From Arthrobacter silvisoli (GTDB lineage Bacteria; Actinomycetota; Actinomycetes; Actinomycetales; Micrococcaceae): DNA of 64,000 bases. Position 1 is the first letter of the stretch; every line of letters starts with the position of its first letter. The stretch spans positions 62,001-126,000 of the forward strand of contig NZ_QRCU01000026.1 of the NCBI RefSeq assembly GCF_003369445.1, given 5' to 3'. Shown here piece by piece: positions 34,700 through 43,914 of this stretch. Position numbers and translations under genes: made by a program. The notes below the pieces were generated by a model. The model was not told the DNA's origin and did no database searches. It worked only from the letters and a program-made list of their open reading frames with translations.

Positions 34700-35719
34700 T
34701 TAGCTGAGGGCGGCGCCGCCCGGAGCCGGCAGTTCATGGGCGGCGGGCAGGCCATCCAGGGTCCGCCCGGCCAAAGTGCTGGCAACCCACAGGGAGCGGG
34801 CCAGATCGCCTTCGTGCCCGGGCTTCGCGGCGTACCACAGCGCGTTTTCCACTTCCCGGGTGAGGCTCCATTGCCGCGCCGTTTCCGGGTCCAGTCCCGC
34901 CGCGTGGCTGAAGTCATTGCAGCGCTCGAGCAGCGCCAGTTCGGGTGAGGACTGCGGGAGCTCGGCGATCCGGTTCCACAGCACGGGGGCCACACCGAAC
35001 TCGGCTTCGCCGATCACCGGTTGCGGGTCGATGGCGCGGTAGCTGCCGCCGTCGGGAAGACCAGATCCGGGAAGCGGCAGGACGTTCATGAAATGGAGGT
35101 CGGCGTGGACCAGGACGTCCTTGCCGGCCCGCCGGCCTACGGCGCCGCGGGTCTGGCACACTTCGAGGGCCGCTTCCAGGAGCCAGCGGGGGAACGGCCT
35201 GCCAAGCTGTTCCCAGTCGGCCGGAAGCTCATCGCTCCAGCGTTCGGCCTTGGCCGCCGCGTGCTCGAACGCTTCCCAGCCCGGGCCGCCGCCGGCGTCG
35301 ATGCTGAGCTGCCGCATCACCGTTCCCCAGGCATCGCGGGCGTGGTCCAGCGGGGCATCCTGCAGCCAGCGGCCGGCGTCGAGCCGTTCGAGGAGCATGG
35401 AACAGGTGGCTTGGTCGGCTTCGAGCAGACGCACCGCGCCGCGCCCGTCCCACAGCATGAGCGCAAGGCTTTCGGGCAAGGCTTCGGGGTGGGGAAACGC
35501 GACCTTGAGCACGGCGGCCTGCCCGTCCCGCAGCACCGGAACCACGATTCCGCCGTGGCCGTTCCAAGGCTCCGCACCGACGGGGAGGTCGAGGGTGAGG
35601 TTCCAGCGCTCCAAGCCCGCAGCGAGGTGGCCGGGGAGCGCAGCCAGCCACGCCCTGCCCTCCGCGGTACGCGAATAGCGGGCCCGCAGATCGGCCGGCA
35701 CCGGAATAACGCTGCTCAT
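34700..35719 (-). CDS. Aminoglycoside/hydroxyurea phosphotransferase-like kinase (APH_6_hur family)
   Basis: The 339-residue protein has a kinase-like fold: AAVLKVAFPHPEA (ATP-binding Lys), ACSMLLERLDAGRWL-like text, Brenner-type catalytic loop VHADLHFMNVL (Asp near 213) and IDPQPVIGEAEFGVAP (metal Asp). This matches streptomycin 6-kinase-like chromosomal proteins. Resistance is not implied; many are housekeeping kinases for unknown sugars. The start ATG 35719 has TAGGCT 7 nt upstream. It is convergent with the decarboxylase 38 bp away. Confidence 0.82.
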   Translation of the reverse strand: MSSVIPVPADLRARYSRTAEGRAWLAALPGHLAAGLERWNLTLDLPVGAEPWNGHGGIVVPVLRDGQAAVLKVAFPHPEALPESLALMLWDGRGAVRLLEADQATCSMLLERLDAGRWLQDAPLDHARDAWGTVMRQLSIDAGGGPGWEAFEHAAAKAERWSDELPADWEQLGRPFPRWLLEAALEVCQTRGAVGRRAGKDVLVHADLHFMNVLPLPGSGLPDGGSYRAIDPQPVIGEAEFGVAPVLWNRIAELPQSSPELALLERCNDFSHAAGLDPETARQWSLTREVENALWYAAKPGHEGDLARSLWVASTLAGRTLDGLPAAHELPAPGGAALS

Positions 35720-35726
35720 ACCCGTC

Positions 35727-35732
35727 AGCCTA
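35727..35732 (-). promoter_or_regulatory. -10 element TAGGCT, leaderless-type promoter of the APH-like kinase gene
   Basis: Minus strand TAGGCT, seven bases (GACGGGT), ATG 35719. No Shine-Dalgarno is needed or seen. Confidence 0.45.
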
Positions 35733-35904
35733 TCCCCACGGTCCCCTTGCTTGGTTCCCCGGCCAGGGAACCCGGGCGGGCCTGCGTACTCCGCCCGCCC
35801 GTTTGCCACCCGCGGTCGCTTTCCAGCTGCCGGCATTCCGACCGGAAACGGCAATCAGGTGCAGGGATGCAGCAGGTGCCGGGGACACTGGCCCCAGCAC
35901 CACC

Positions 35905-36633
35905 TCAGATGACCCCGGTGGACCCTAGCAGGCTGCCCAGGCTGAACGTTGCCGCCAGGGCAAGCGCGCCGCCGACCACCACGCGGACTGCGGCCCGTGT
36001 CCTGGAACTGCCGCCGATCCAGGCGCCCAGCGCCCCGGTCAGAGCCAGCGCCACCAGCACGGACACGAAGGTCAGGGGCACCCGCAGCGCCGGTGGCGGC
36101 AGCAGGATCGAAAGCAGGGGCAGGAGCGCGCCAAGGGTGAAGGCGATGGCGGACGCGAAGGCAGCGTGCCACGCGCTCACGATGCCGTCCTCGTCGATGT
36201 TCAGTTCGGCGGACAGATGGGCCGCCAGCGCATTGTGGGCCGTCAGTTCCTTCGCCACGGTCCAGGCTGTGCCGGAGCTGAGGCCCTTGGATTCGTAAAT
36301 GGCGGCGAGCTCGGCCAGTTCCTCCTCGGGTTGTTCCTCGAGTTCGCGGCGCTCCTTTTCGATCAGGGCTTTCTGGCTGTCGCTTTGGCTGCTGACGGAC
36401 ACGTACTCGCCCAACGCCATGGACACCGCCCCACCTAGGGCGCCGGCCGCGCCAGCCGCCAGGATCGCGCCCGTGTTGGTGGTGGCACCGGCCACGCCCA
36501 CCACGATTGCCGCCACGGAGACAATCCCGTCGTTGGCCCCGAGCACACCTGCACGGAGCCAGTTCAGGCGTTGGGCGATGTCGTTGTCGTGCGGTTCGCG
36601 GTCGTGGCGCGCGGACCTTTCGGTGGATGCCAT
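35905..36633 (-). CDS. VIT1/CCC1-family transporter (putative iron/manganese)
   Basis: The 242-residue protein has the VIT1 layout. A first helix carries NWLRAGVLGANDGIVSVAAIVVGVAGA, shown here as GANDGIVS, and a second has GGAVSMALGEYVSVSSQSDSQKA. A long cytoplasmic helical metal-binding stretch is rich in Glu (EKERRELEEQPEEELAEL in part), and three C-terminal helices follow. The family moves Fe2+/Mn2+ by proton antiport. Bacterial members without a ferritin-like domain, like this one, are probably manganese/iron exporters. It is followed on the same strand by the APH-like gene after 185 bp and preceded by the DUF4439 gene 51 bp upstream. Confidence 0.9.
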   Translation of the reverse strand: MASTERSARHDREPHDNDIAQRLNWLRAGVLGANDGIVSVAAIVVGVAGATTNTGAILAAGAAGALGGAVSMALGEYVSVSSQSDSQKALIEKERRELEEQPEEELAELAAIYESKGLSSGTAWTVAKELTAHNALAAHLSAELNIDEDGIVSAWHAAFASAIAFTLGALLPLLSILLPPPALRVPLTFVSVLVALALTGALGAWIGGSSRTRAAVRVVVGGALALAATFSLGSLLGSTGVI

Positions 36634-36684
36634 GGTTCAAGCCAAGCACTCCGCGGCAGCCGGCGCCAGCAAAGCAAGGCTGGC

Positions 36685-37770
36685 CTATCGCTCCGGAGCG
36701 GCGGTGCTTCCGGGCAGGGTCGGCAACGCTGCGGGGTCGACCGGCAGGCCGGGCAGGGCACCGGGGGATGTGCCCCAGGATTCCGTCCGGCGGGCGCCGC
36801 CCAGAAGTCCGGCGATTGCCCACTGCCGGGTTTCGCTGTCGGAGAGGGCCACCAGTTCGCCGTAGGCCGTGAGTGTGGCCGACTCTTGCTCTGCGAGTGC
36901 GGCGGAGGCATGTGCCGCGAAGCCCGCCGGCAGCCGGTACCCGGCTTCGCGCGGCGGCGGCTCGGTGCAGTGCTGCCGGGCCAGGGCTTCGGCCTCGCGC
37001 AGCAGATCCTGGTGGCGGGCGAGATCCGAAGCAGCCGTTTCTGCGGCGGATCCGTCGAGCCGGGCGAGGGCCACTTGATAGACGTAGACAGCCTTTTGTT
37101 CGGCACGCACGACGGCGGCAAGGGCCTCGCCGGGTCCCGCCGGCTCCGCTTCGGCCTCCGCCGTTGCTGACGCCGTCGCGCCCCCGCCGGCAGCGCAGGC
37201 AGGCGGAGCGGCAGGGGAGGAGGCCGCCGTCGACGCCAAAGACGGGCCGGCCGGTACGGGCAGTCCCCAGGCCGCGGCGAGCCGCGCCGCCTCAAGCACC
37301 TGGGCTGTTCCGACGGCGGCAAGCAGGCGGGCCGTGCCGCCGTCGCTGTTTCCGGCGTCGGCCAATCGCCGGGACGCGCTGCGGGAAAGCCCGGCAAGGA
37401 AGGAAGCCCTGGTAGGCGGGGTAGCGGACGAGCCGGACGCGTCGGTGGACGGCGACGCCGGAGCCGGGGCCAGCAGCGCCCGTGCCTGGGTTTCCAGCAG
37501 GGTCACGGTGGCTCTCGGGCTGCCGGTGCCCGCTGCGTCTGCCAGCAGGGCGCGGGTTTCGGCGTAGGCTGCGGCCTTCGCGGTATCGGAAAACGGCGGC
37601 ACGGGGGCAGGCCCGTCGTTGGCCGGCAGCAGCACAGCCCCGGTACCCACGACGAGGACTGCGAGCAAAGACACAAGTGCGGGCTTCACCCAGCCGTGGG
37701 GCCCCTGTTTTCCCGCAGGGCGCTCCGGATTTTCCGCACTCTCGTCATTCACAACAGTCCATGGTGTCAC
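36685..37770 (-). CDS. Membrane-anchored DUF4439 ferritin-like protein
   Basis: The 361-residue protein has one N-terminal membrane helix (about 28-50) and an Ala-rich extracytoplasmic region with low-complexity stretches. A DUF4439 ferritin-like helical domain spans about 220-335 (RAEQKAVYVYQVALARL, HQDLLREAEALA, AALAEQESATLTAYGELVAL). DUF4439 genes commonly lie next to rimP-nusA in actinobacteria, as here (divergent, 96 bp). Start codon is GTG 37770, or the in-frame GTG six codons on. Neither has a clear Shine-Dalgarno. Function unknown. Confidence 0.8.
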   Translation of the reverse strand: MTPWTVVNDESAENPERPAGKQGPHGWVKPALVSLLAVLVVGTGAVLLPANDGPAPVPPFSDTAKAAAYAETRALLADAAGTGSPRATVTLLETQARALLAPAPASPSTDASGSSATPPTRASFLAGLSRSASRRLADAGNSDGGTARLLAAVGTAQVLEAARLAAAWGLPVPAGPSLASTAASSPAAPPACAAGGGATASATAEAEAEPAGPGEALAAVVRAEQKAVYVYQVALARLDGSAAETAASDLARHQDLLREAEALARQHCTEPPPREAGYRLPAGFAAHASAALAEQESATLTAYGELVALSDSETRQWAIAGLLGGARRTESWGTSPGALPGLPVDPAALPTLPGSTAAPER

Positions 37771-37822
37771 GGGCGGGGGCTGTCGGCGGAACCGTGGTGC
37801 ACCACCCCGCCGTGAAACTCGA

Positions 37823-37828
37823 TACCCT
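37823..37828 (+). promoter_or_regulatory. Probable -10 element TACCCT of the rimP-nusA operon
   Basis: TACCCT lies 38 bp before the rimP GTG, leaving a leader of about 30 nt that contains GGGAGG. No good -35 is visible. Confidence 0.35.
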
Positions 37829-37866
37829 AGTACTCACAACAACATCGAACGGGAGGCGGCTGGCCA

Positions 37867-38475
37867 GTGAGTCATTCGGAAGCCAGGACTTCAACAGACC
37901 AGGCTGGAGCGCAAGCGGCAGCCGCCAGCAACCCCGAAGAAAGCAGGCTCAGGGCGCTGCTGGAACCTGTGGTCCAGGCCAGCCGGCTGTACCTTGAGGA
38001 CGTCTCCGTCCAGGTGGCCGGTTCGCACCGCACGGTCCAGGTGGTCATCGACCTGCCGCAGGAGGAAACCGGCGGCGTGGGCCTTGACGTCATCGCCGAA
38101 ATCTCCAGGGCCCTGTCCGACGTGCTGGACAACGACCCGCACGACGACGGCCGGCCGTACGACCTCGAAGTCTCCTCCCCGGGCGTCTCCCGCCCGCTGA
38201 CCGAACCCCGCCACTGGCACCGGGCCCGCGGCCGCATGGTCAAGGTCAACGTCATCCAGGGCGAAAACCTTACCGGGAGGATCCAGTCCGTCGACGACGA
38301 CGGCGTGACCCTGATCCCGGAACTCGAGGTCAAGAAGGGGATGAAGCCCAAGCAGGGCGACCCCATCAAGCTTCCCTTCGACAGGATCCGCCAAGGAAAA
38401 GTCGAAATTGAATTCAGCCACCTCGACGAGGCCGGGCTGGCAGACGAGTACAACGGACCTTCCGAGGAGGCCTAA
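37867..38475 (+). CDS. rimP: Ribosome maturation factor RimP
   Basis: The 202-residue RimP starts at GTG 37867 with GGGAGG about 10 bases upstream. It has the N-terminal DUF150 domain ([55 protein letters not shown]) and the C-terminal Sm-like domain ([18 protein letters not shown]). It assists 30S subunit maturation. It is first gene of the conserved rimP-nusA-ylxR-infB operon. The stop overlaps the nusA start (TAATG). The 25 leading residues, rich in Ala and Ser, are extra. Confidence 0.95.
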   Translation: MSHSEARTSTDQAGAQAAAASNPEESRLRALLEPVVQASRLYLEDVSVQVAGSHRTVQVVIDLPQEETGGVGLDVIAEISRALSDVLDNDPHDDGRPYDLEVSSPGVSRPLTEPRHWHRARGRMVKVNVIQGENLTGRIQSVDDDGVTLIPELEVKKGMKPKQGDPIKLPFDRIRQGKVEIEFSHLDEAGLADEYNGPSEEA

Positions 38476-39455
38476 TGGATATTGACATGAGTGCGTTGAG
38501 GCTCCTGGAGCGTGAGCGCGAAATCCCGCTGGACCTCCTGATCCCCACCATCGAGCAGGCGCTCCTGGTGGCTTACCACAAGACGCCGGGCGCTTACGAA
38601 AAGGCCCGCGCCGAACTTGACCGCAAGAGCGGCCACGTGACCATCTGGGCCACCGAGTTCAACGACGACGGCGAAGCCGTCGGCGAGTTCGAGGACACCC
38701 CGGACGGTTTCGGCCGGATCGCGGCCAGCACCGCACGGCAGATCATCCTGCAGCGCCTGCGCGACGTCGAGGACGACAACGTCCTGGGCGAATTCAAGGG
38801 CCGCGAAGGCGAACTGGTGGCAGGCCTGATCCAGCAGGGCAACAACCCGCACATGATCCAGGTCAACCTCGGCAGCGTCGAGGCCCTCCTGCCCCCGCCC
38901 GAGCAGGTCCCCGGCGAGAAGTACACCCACGGCAGCCGCCTGCGCGCCTACGTGGTGGACGTACACCGTGGTGCCAAGGGCCCCTCGATCACCTTGTCCC
39001 GTTCGCACCCCGGCTTGGTCCGGAAGCTCTTCGAACTCGAAGTGCCGGAGATCGCTGACCGCTCGGTCGAGATCGTGGCCCTGGCCCGCGAAGCAGGCCA
39101 CCGGACCAAGATGGCCGTCAAGGCCAACGCTGCCGGCATCAACGCTAAGGGTGCCTGCATCGGTGAAATGGGTTCCCGCGTGCGCGCCGTCATGACCGAA
39201 CTGAACGACGAAAAGATCGACATCGTCGACTTCAGCGACGACCCGGCTACCTTCATTGCCAACTCGCTGTCGCCGTCGCGTGTGAATTCCGTCACCATCA
39301 TCGACGAGTCCACCCGCTCCGCCCGCGTGGTGGTTCCGGACTACCAGCTGTCGCTCGCGATCGGCAAGGAAGGGCAGAACGCCCGCCTCGCGGCAAAGTT
39401 GACCGGCTGGCGCATCGATATTGTCTCCGACGCCGCGCAAGGCCAGGGCCACTAG
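38475..39455 (+). CDS. nusA: Transcription termination/antitermination factor NusA
   Basis: The 326-residue NusA has the actinobacterial short form: an RNA polymerase-binding N-terminal domain (about 1-105), an S1 domain (about 110-180; [35 protein letters not shown]) and two KH domains (about 185-326; [37 protein letters not shown]). It lacks the C-terminal acidic repeats of E. coli NusA. It modulates pausing, termination and antitermination and is coupled to rimP. Confidence 0.96.
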   Translation: MDIDMSALRLLEREREIPLDLLIPTIEQALLVAYHKTPGAYEKARAELDRKSGHVTIWATEFNDDGEAVGEFEDTPDGFGRIAASTARQIILQRLRDVEDDNVLGEFKGREGELVAGLIQQGNNPHMIQVNLGSVEALLPPPEQVPGEKYTHGSRLRAYVVDVHRGAKGPSITLSRSHPGLVRKLFELEVPEIADRSVEIVALAREAGHRTKMAVKANAAGINAKGACIGEMGSRVRAVMTELNDEKIDIVDFSDDPATFIANSLSPSRVNSVTIIDESTRSARVVVPDYQLSLAIGKEGQNARLAAKLTGWRIDIVSDAAQGQGH

Positions 39456-39522
39456 CCCGCCTGCGGGCCCCGGAGGCCTGGCCGTGCCGTGCCCGGATTC
39501 GGCGGCCGGGCGCCCGGGGGAC

Positions 39523-39552
39523 TAGACTGGTTGGAGCCGGACTTGCGTCCGG
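39523..39552 (+). promoter_or_regulatory. Possible internal promoter (TAGACT) and small hairpin before ylxR
   Basis: TAGACT (39523-39528) fits a -10. Just downstream CCGGAC-TTGC-GTCCGG (39537-39552) could form a 6-bp hairpin at the 5' end of the transcript. No clear -35. The nusA-ylxR gap of 227 bp otherwise shows only GC-rich text. Confidence 0.3.
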
Positions 39553-39682
39553 TATCCGTTTTCCATGGCGCTGCAGTGAATTGCGTTTATTTGCGCTGCC
39601 TCGTTCTACGGGGCGGCATGCCCTCCGGGGCGGTGCGGCGGCGGGAAGCAGGAACGAAGAAGGACGGGTTAGGACACTGAGG

Positions 39683-40036
39683 ATGGTTGAACACCCAGTG
39701 GCCGCACCCCTCTCACGCGGGCACCAGCCCGAACGGACCTGCATCGGATGCCGGAAACGCGGAGCCCGGAACGAGCTGATCCGGCTTGTCGCCGAAGGCG
39801 GCGGGTCACCCGTCGTCCTGGTGGATGAACGACGCCGGATGGCTGGCCGGGGTGCGTGGCTGCACCCCAGCGGCAACTGCCTCCTGTTGGCAAGCAAACG
39901 GCGCGCCTTCGCCCGGGCCCTCGCGGGCGCAAGCGACACGGCCGCCGTCGAACGCTATCTCGCAGGCATGCCACCCGCGGAGGCTCCGGCCGACGCGGAA
40001 CAACCGTCCAAACCTGAAAGCGGGTCAGAAAACTGA
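39683..40036 (+). CDS. ylxR: YlxR-family RNA-binding protein (DUF448)
   Basis: The 117-residue protein (ATG 39683; AGGA eight bases upstream) carries the YlxR signature ERTCIGCRKRGARNELIRLV followed by VVLVDERRRMAGRGAWLHPSGNCL. YlxR lies between nusA and infB in most Gram-positive operons and is a nucleoid- or RNA-associated modulator of gene expression. The C-terminus is Pro/Glu-rich and short. Earlier in-frame codons are unlikely starts. Confidence 0.9.
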   Translation: MVEHPVAAPLSRGHQPERTCIGCRKRGARNELIRLVAEGGGSPVVLVDERRRMAGRGAWLHPSGNCLLLASKRRAFARALAGASDTAAVERYLAGMPPAEAPADAEQPSKPESGSEN

Positions 40037-40188
40037 TGGAAACCCGATGAGTTCCCAGCGATGAGTACGCAACGATGACAACTTTGTTGCGCTCTGCACA
40101 GGGCCTTCCAGCTGCGTCCGCAGCGGAGGCCCGCAGTAAGAAGTAGACGGTTCGTGCCTGGCTCGGTGCGGACCGAGACAGGAGAAAA

Positions 40189-43011
40189 GTGGCCAAGTAC
40201 CGCGTCCACGAGCTCGCGAAAGAGCTCGGAATCACCTCCAAGGAAGCAGTGACCAAACTGCAGGAACTGGGCGAATTCGTCCGTTCCGCTTCCTCCACCA
40301 TCGAGGCTCCCGTTGTGCGGAAGCTTCGCAACGCCTACCCGGGTGCCGGCTCCGCCAAGGCGGACGCCCCGGCAGCTCCCGCGGCCCCCGCCGCCCCGAA
40401 GGTTCCGGCCGCTGCCGCCGCCCCGGCAGCTCCCGCTGCCTCGCGCCCCGGTCCGGTCCCGGGCCCGGCTGCACCCAAGGCTCCCGCTCCGGCGGCCCCT
40501 GCTGCTCCGGCCGCGTCCGCTGCGGCTCCGGCCGGCCCCGCAGCCGCCAAGCCCGGCGCACGTCCGGCACCGCGCAGCGAGGCTCCGGCACGCCCGGGCC
40601 AGGCTCCGCGACCCGGCGGCCCCCGTCCGGGCAACAACCCCTTCGCAACGTCCCAGGGCATGCCCCGTGGCCGTGGTGAAGGCGAGCGCGCTCCGCGCCC
40701 GGGTAACAACCCCTTTGCAACCTCCCAGGGCATGCCGCGTCCGGGCGGCGCACGCACCGAAGGCGAACGCCCCGGTGGTCCGCGTCCCGCAGCAGGTGCC
40801 GGCGGTCCCCGTCCGGCAGCCGGTGCAGGCGGACCCCGCCCCGGCGCTCCGCGTCCGGGTGCCCCGCGCCCCGGCGCACCGCGTCCCGGCGGCCCGCGCC
40901 CGACCCCGGGCATGATGCCCAACCGCACTGAACGTCCGGCGCCCGGCGCAGGCCGTCCGGGCGGTGCCGGACGTCCCGGCGGTCCCGGCCGTCCGGGCGG
41001 TGCTCCCGGCACCGGTGGCGGCGGAGCCCCCGCAGGCGGCGGCTTCGGCAAGGGCGGCCGCGGCCGTGGCGGCACCCAGGGTGCCTTCGGCAAGGGCGGC
41101 GCAGGCCGTGGCAAGCAGCGCAAGTCGAAGCGTGCAAAGCGCCAGGAACTGGAGCAGATGAGTGCTCCGTCCCTGGGCGGCGTTTCGGTGCCCCGTGGCG
41201 ACGGCAGCACTGTTGTCCGCCTCCGCCGTGGCTCCTCCATCACGGACTTCGCCGACAAGATCGAGGCAAACCCCGCTGCGCTGGTGACCGTGCTGTTCCA
41301 CCTTGGTGAAATGGCCACCGCCACGCAGTCCCTTGACGAGGACACCTTTGCCCTGCTGGGCGAGGAACTGGGCTACAAGGTCCAGGTCGTGTCCCCGGAA
41401 GACGAAGAGCGCGAGCTCCTCGACTCCTTCGACATCGACCTCGAAGCCGAACTCGAAGCAGAAGGCGACGACGTCCTCGAACCGCGTCCCCCGGTTGTCA
41501 CTGTCATGGGCCACGTCGACCACGGTAAGACCCGCCTCCTCGACGCCATCCGCAAGACCAACGTGGTGGCCGGCGAACACGGCGGCATCACCCAGCACAT
41601 CGGTGCCTACCAGATCAGCCACATGCACGAAGGCACTCCGCGGGACATCACCTTCATCGACACCCCCGGTCACGAAGCGTTCACCGCCATGCGTGCCCGT
41701 GGTGCCAAGGTCACCGACATCGCGATCCTGGTGGTCGCAGCCGACGACGGCGTCATGCCGCAGACGGTCGAAGCGCTCAACCACGCCCAGGCTGCCAACG
41801 TGCCGATCGTCGTCGCAGTCAACAAGATCGACAAGGAAGGCGCCAACCCGGACAAGGTCAAGGGCCAGCTCACCGAGTACGGCCTGGTTCCCGAAGAATA
41901 CGGTGGCGACACCATGTTCGTTGAGGTCTCTGCCCGTCAGAACCTCAACATCGAGGACCTCATCGACGCTGTCCTTCTCACCGCGGACGCCGCGCTCGAC
42001 CTGCGCGCCAACCCGGACAAGGACGCACGAGGCATCGCGATCGAAGCCAACCTGGACAAGGGCCGCGGTTCCGTGGCCACCGTCCTGGTGCAGTCCGGCA
42101 CCCTGGCCGTCGGTGACACCATCGTCGCCGGCACCGCCCACGGCCGCGTCCGTGCCATGTTCGACGAGGACGGCAACGCCCTGGACATCGCACTGCCGTC
42201 CCGCCCGGTCCAGGTCCTCGGCCTGTCCAACGTGCCGCGCGCCGGTGACACCTTCCTGGTGACCCCGGACGAGCGCACGGCCCGCCAGATCGCCGAAAAG
42301 CGTGAAGCCGCCGACCGCAACGCCGCCCTGGCCAAGCGCCGCAAGCGCATCAGCCTGGAAGACTTCGACAAGGCCGTGGCCGAAGGCAAGATCGACACCC
42401 TCAACCTCATCCTCAAGGGTGACGTCTCCGGTGCCGTGGAAGCCCTCGAAGACGCCCTGCTCAAGATCGATGTGGGCGACGAAGACGTGCAGCTGCGCGT
42501 CATCCACCGCGGCGTGGGTGCCATCACCCAGAACGACGTCAACCTCGCCACCGTGGACAACGCCATCATCATCGGCTTCAACGTCAAGCCGGCCGAGCGC
42601 GTTGCCGAACTGGCCGACCGTGAAGGCGTGGACATGCGCTTCTACTCGGTCATCTACGCGGCGATCGATGACATCGAGCTCGCTCTCAAGGGCATGCTCA
42701 AGCCGGAGTACGAAGAGTTCCAGCTGGGCACCGCCGAGGTCCGCGAAGTCTTCCGTTCCTCCAAGTTCGGAAACATCGCCGGCTCGATCGTCCGTTCCGG
42801 CATCATCCGCCGCAACACCAAGGCCCGCGTCCTGCGCGACGGCAAGGTCATCGGAGAGAACCTCTCCGTCGACTCGCTCAAGCGCTTCAAGGACGACGCG
42901 ACCGAGGTCCGCGAAGGCTTCGAATGTGGTATCGGCCTGGGGTCCTACAACGACCTCACCGAAGGCGACATCATCGAGACCTTCGAGATGCGCGAGAAGC
43001 CGCGCGTCTAG
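40189..43011 (+). CDS. infB: Translation initiation factor IF-2
   Basis: The 940-residue IF-2 starts at GTG 40189 with CAGGAG upstream. Residues 1-52 are an IF2_N domain ([19 protein letters not shown]). Residues 55-310 are a very long Ala/Pro then Gly/Arg/Pro-rich linker with two copies of [14 protein letters not shown] and RPGAP repeats. A second IF2_N-like part precedes the G domain with G1 GHVDHGKT (441-448), G3 DTPGHE (491-496) and G4 NKID (545-548). Domains II, III and the fMet-tRNA-binding C-terminal domain ([33 protein letters not shown]) follow. It brings initiator tRNA to the 30S subunit. Confidence 0.97.
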   Translation: MAKYRVHELAKELGITSKEAVTKLQELGEFVRSASSTIEAPVVRKLRNAYPGAGSAKADAPAAPAAPAAPKVPAAAAAPAAPAASRPGPVPGPAAPKAPAPAAPAAPAASAAAPAGPAAAKPGARPAPRSEAPARPGQAPRPGGPRPGNNPFATSQGMPRGRGEGERAPRPGNNPFATSQGMPRPGGARTEGERPGGPRPAAGAGGPRPAAGAGGPRPGAPRPGAPRPGAPRPGGPRPTPGMMPNRTERPAPGAGRPGGAGRPGGPGRPGGAPGTGGGGAPAGGGFGKGGRGRGGTQGAFGKGGAGRGKQRKSKRAKRQELEQMSAPSLGGVSVPRGDGSTVVRLRRGSSITDFADKIEANPAALVTVLFHLGEMATATQSLDEDTFALLGEELGYKVQVVSPEDEERELLDSFDIDLEAELEAEGDDVLEPRPPVVTVMGHVDHGKTRLLDAIRKTNVVAGEHGGITQHIGAYQISHMHEGTPRDITFIDTPGHEAFTAMRARGAKVTDIAILVVAADDGVMPQTVEALNHAQAANVPIVVAVNKIDKEGANPDKVKGQLTEYGLVPEEYGGDTMFVEVSARQNLNIEDLIDAVLLTADAALDLRANPDKDARGIAIEANLDKGRGSVATVLVQSGTLAVGDTIVAGTAHGRVRAMFDEDGNALDIALPSRPVQVLGLSNVPRAGDTFLVTPDERTARQIAEKREAADRNAALAKRRKRISLEDFDKAVAEGKIDTLNLILKGDVSGAVEALEDALLKIDVGDEDVQLRVIHRGVGAITQNDVNLATVDNAIIIGFNVKPAERVAELADREGVDMRFYSVIYAAIDDIELALKGMLKPEYEEFQLGTAEVREVFRSSKFGNIAGSIVRSGIIRRNTKARVLRDGKVIGENLSVDSLKRFKDDATEVREGFECGIGLGSYNDLTEGDIIETFEMREKPRV

Positions 43012-43037
43012 ATAGTCCAATGGCCGGGGCCTCACCT

Positions 43038-43156
43038 GCCGCTGCGGCGGCAAGGGGGCCCCGCCCCTTCGCTGGGCGGCTGACGTCTTACGACGTCGGC
43101 CGCCCAGCTTCGGCAGGCCCAATGCCACTCCGGGGCCCCCTTGCCGCCTCCGCGGC
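43038..43156. repeat. Large cruciform-type inverted repeat between infB and rbfA
   Basis: An 18-bp perfect outer stem (43046-43063 GGCGGCAAGGGGGCCCCG with 43131-43148 CGGGGCCCCCTTGCCGCC), extendable outward with mismatches to 43038/43156, encloses a second hairpin. That inner hairpin has 17-bp arms (43071-43087 and 43092-43108, one T/G mismatch) and a 4-base TTAC loop. A small GGCA/TGCC hairpin can form at about 43112-43126. The RNA would fold as a three-way junction. It has no T run, so it is not a plain intrinsic terminator. It could be an attenuator, RNA processing site or a dispersed palindromic element. Confidence 0.8.
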
Positions 43157-43268
43157 TTGAGCTTCCGGCGGTCCGTCATAGACTCGCCAGAGACGGGTGG
43201 CATCCTGCATAACCCAAGTACGTCAGCCGCCCGTCGCCGTCGTACCCCAGATTTTCTTAGGAGTGGAA

Positions 43269-43778
43269 ATGGCTGATCCGGCACGTGCTGCGAAATTGGC
43301 GCAGCGGATTAAGGTTGTTGTTGCCGAGGCGTTGGGCCGGCGGGTCAAGGATCCCCGCGTGGAGTCCATCACCATCACGGATGCCCGGGTCACCAACGAT
43401 CTCCAGCACGCCACCGTGTACTACACCGTCTTCGGTGACGATGCCGCCCACGCCGATGCCGCCAAGGCACTCGAAAAGGCCAAGGGCGTGCTCCGGCAGG
43501 AAGTGGGCCGCAACATCACCGTGCGCCTGACCCCCACCCTCGAGTTCGTCCCGGACATGGTACCCGTCAATGCCTCCAACCTGGAGGAACTGCTGCGCAC
43601 CGCCAAGCAGCGTGATGCCGAGGTGGCCGCCCTTGCCGCCGGTGCCACGCACGCCGGTGACGCCGACCCCTACAAGAGCGACGCGCCCCGCGATGAAGAC
43701 ATCGACGAGGACGACTTCGACGAAGAGGACATCGACCTGAGGGACGACGAGGACATCGACGAAGACAGCGGCCGCTGA
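43269..43778 (+). CDS. rbfA: Ribosome-binding factor A
   Basis: The 169-residue RbfA starts at ATG 43269 with TAGGAG 5 bases upstream; the open frame from 43197 has no such signal. The KH-type fold is seen in RAAKLAQRIKVVVAEALGRRVKDPRVESITITDARVTNDL (in parts), HATVYYTVFGDD and LRQEVGRNITVRLTPTLEFVPD. The last 30 residues are strongly acidic (DEDIDEDDFDEEDIDLRDDE), longer than in most RbfA proteins. It binds the 30S subunit during 16S 5'-end maturation and cold adaptation. It is separated from infB by the 43038-43156 element. Confidence 0.95.
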   Translation: MADPARAAKLAQRIKVVVAEALGRRVKDPRVESITITDARVTNDLQHATVYYTVFGDDAAHADAAKALEKAKGVLRQEVGRNITVRLTPTLEFVPDMVPVNASNLEELLRTAKQRDAEVAALAAGATHAGDADPYKSDAPRDEDIDEDDFDEEDIDLRDDEDIDEDSGR

Positions 43779-43795
43779 CGGCCCAGCATCACGGC

Positions 43796-43857
43796 AAAAG
43801 CCGGACCAGCCCGGGTTTCTGTTTGAGGCGGAACAGCCGGGAGCGGGTCCGGCTTTT
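43796..43857 (+). terminator. Nested terminator hairpin after rbfA
   Basis: AAAAGCCGGACC (43796-43807) and GGTCCGGCTTTT (43846-43857) form a perfect 12-bp stem ending in U4. Inside it CCCGG/CCGGG and CTGTT/AACAG can extend the hairpin. This separates rbfA from the deaminase gene. Confidence 0.8.
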
Positions 43858-43902
43858 CTGCACCCGAAAGGCCGGTCCGCTCCAAATGGCCGGCGTGCTG
43901 GC

Positions 43903-43908
43903 TAAGAT
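43903..43908 (+). promoter_or_regulatory. -10 element TAAGAT, leaderless-type promoter of the deaminase gene
   Basis: TAAGAT, six bases (CGGAGC), ATG 43915. A weak TCCAAA lies 16 bp upstream. GGAG within the gap is too close to the ATG to serve as a normal Shine-Dalgarno. Confidence 0.5.
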
Positions 43909-43914
43909 CGGAGC

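Noticed and set aside
34700..35719. Aminoglycoside resistance gene
   Set aside because: The kinase belongs to the APH_6_hur group, but chromosomal members often have no resistance role and there is no mobile context.
39456..39682. tRNA or small RNA gene in the nusA-ylxR gap
   Set aside because: No cloverleaf, GTTC loop or CCA end; only a weak hairpin and a possible -10.
39955..43284. 1109-codon open frame antisense to infB
   Set aside because: Its translation is a low-complexity Gly/Ala/Val/Asp mirror of infB in a high-GC genome, with no domain and no ribosome-binding site. infB on the plus strand is unambiguous.
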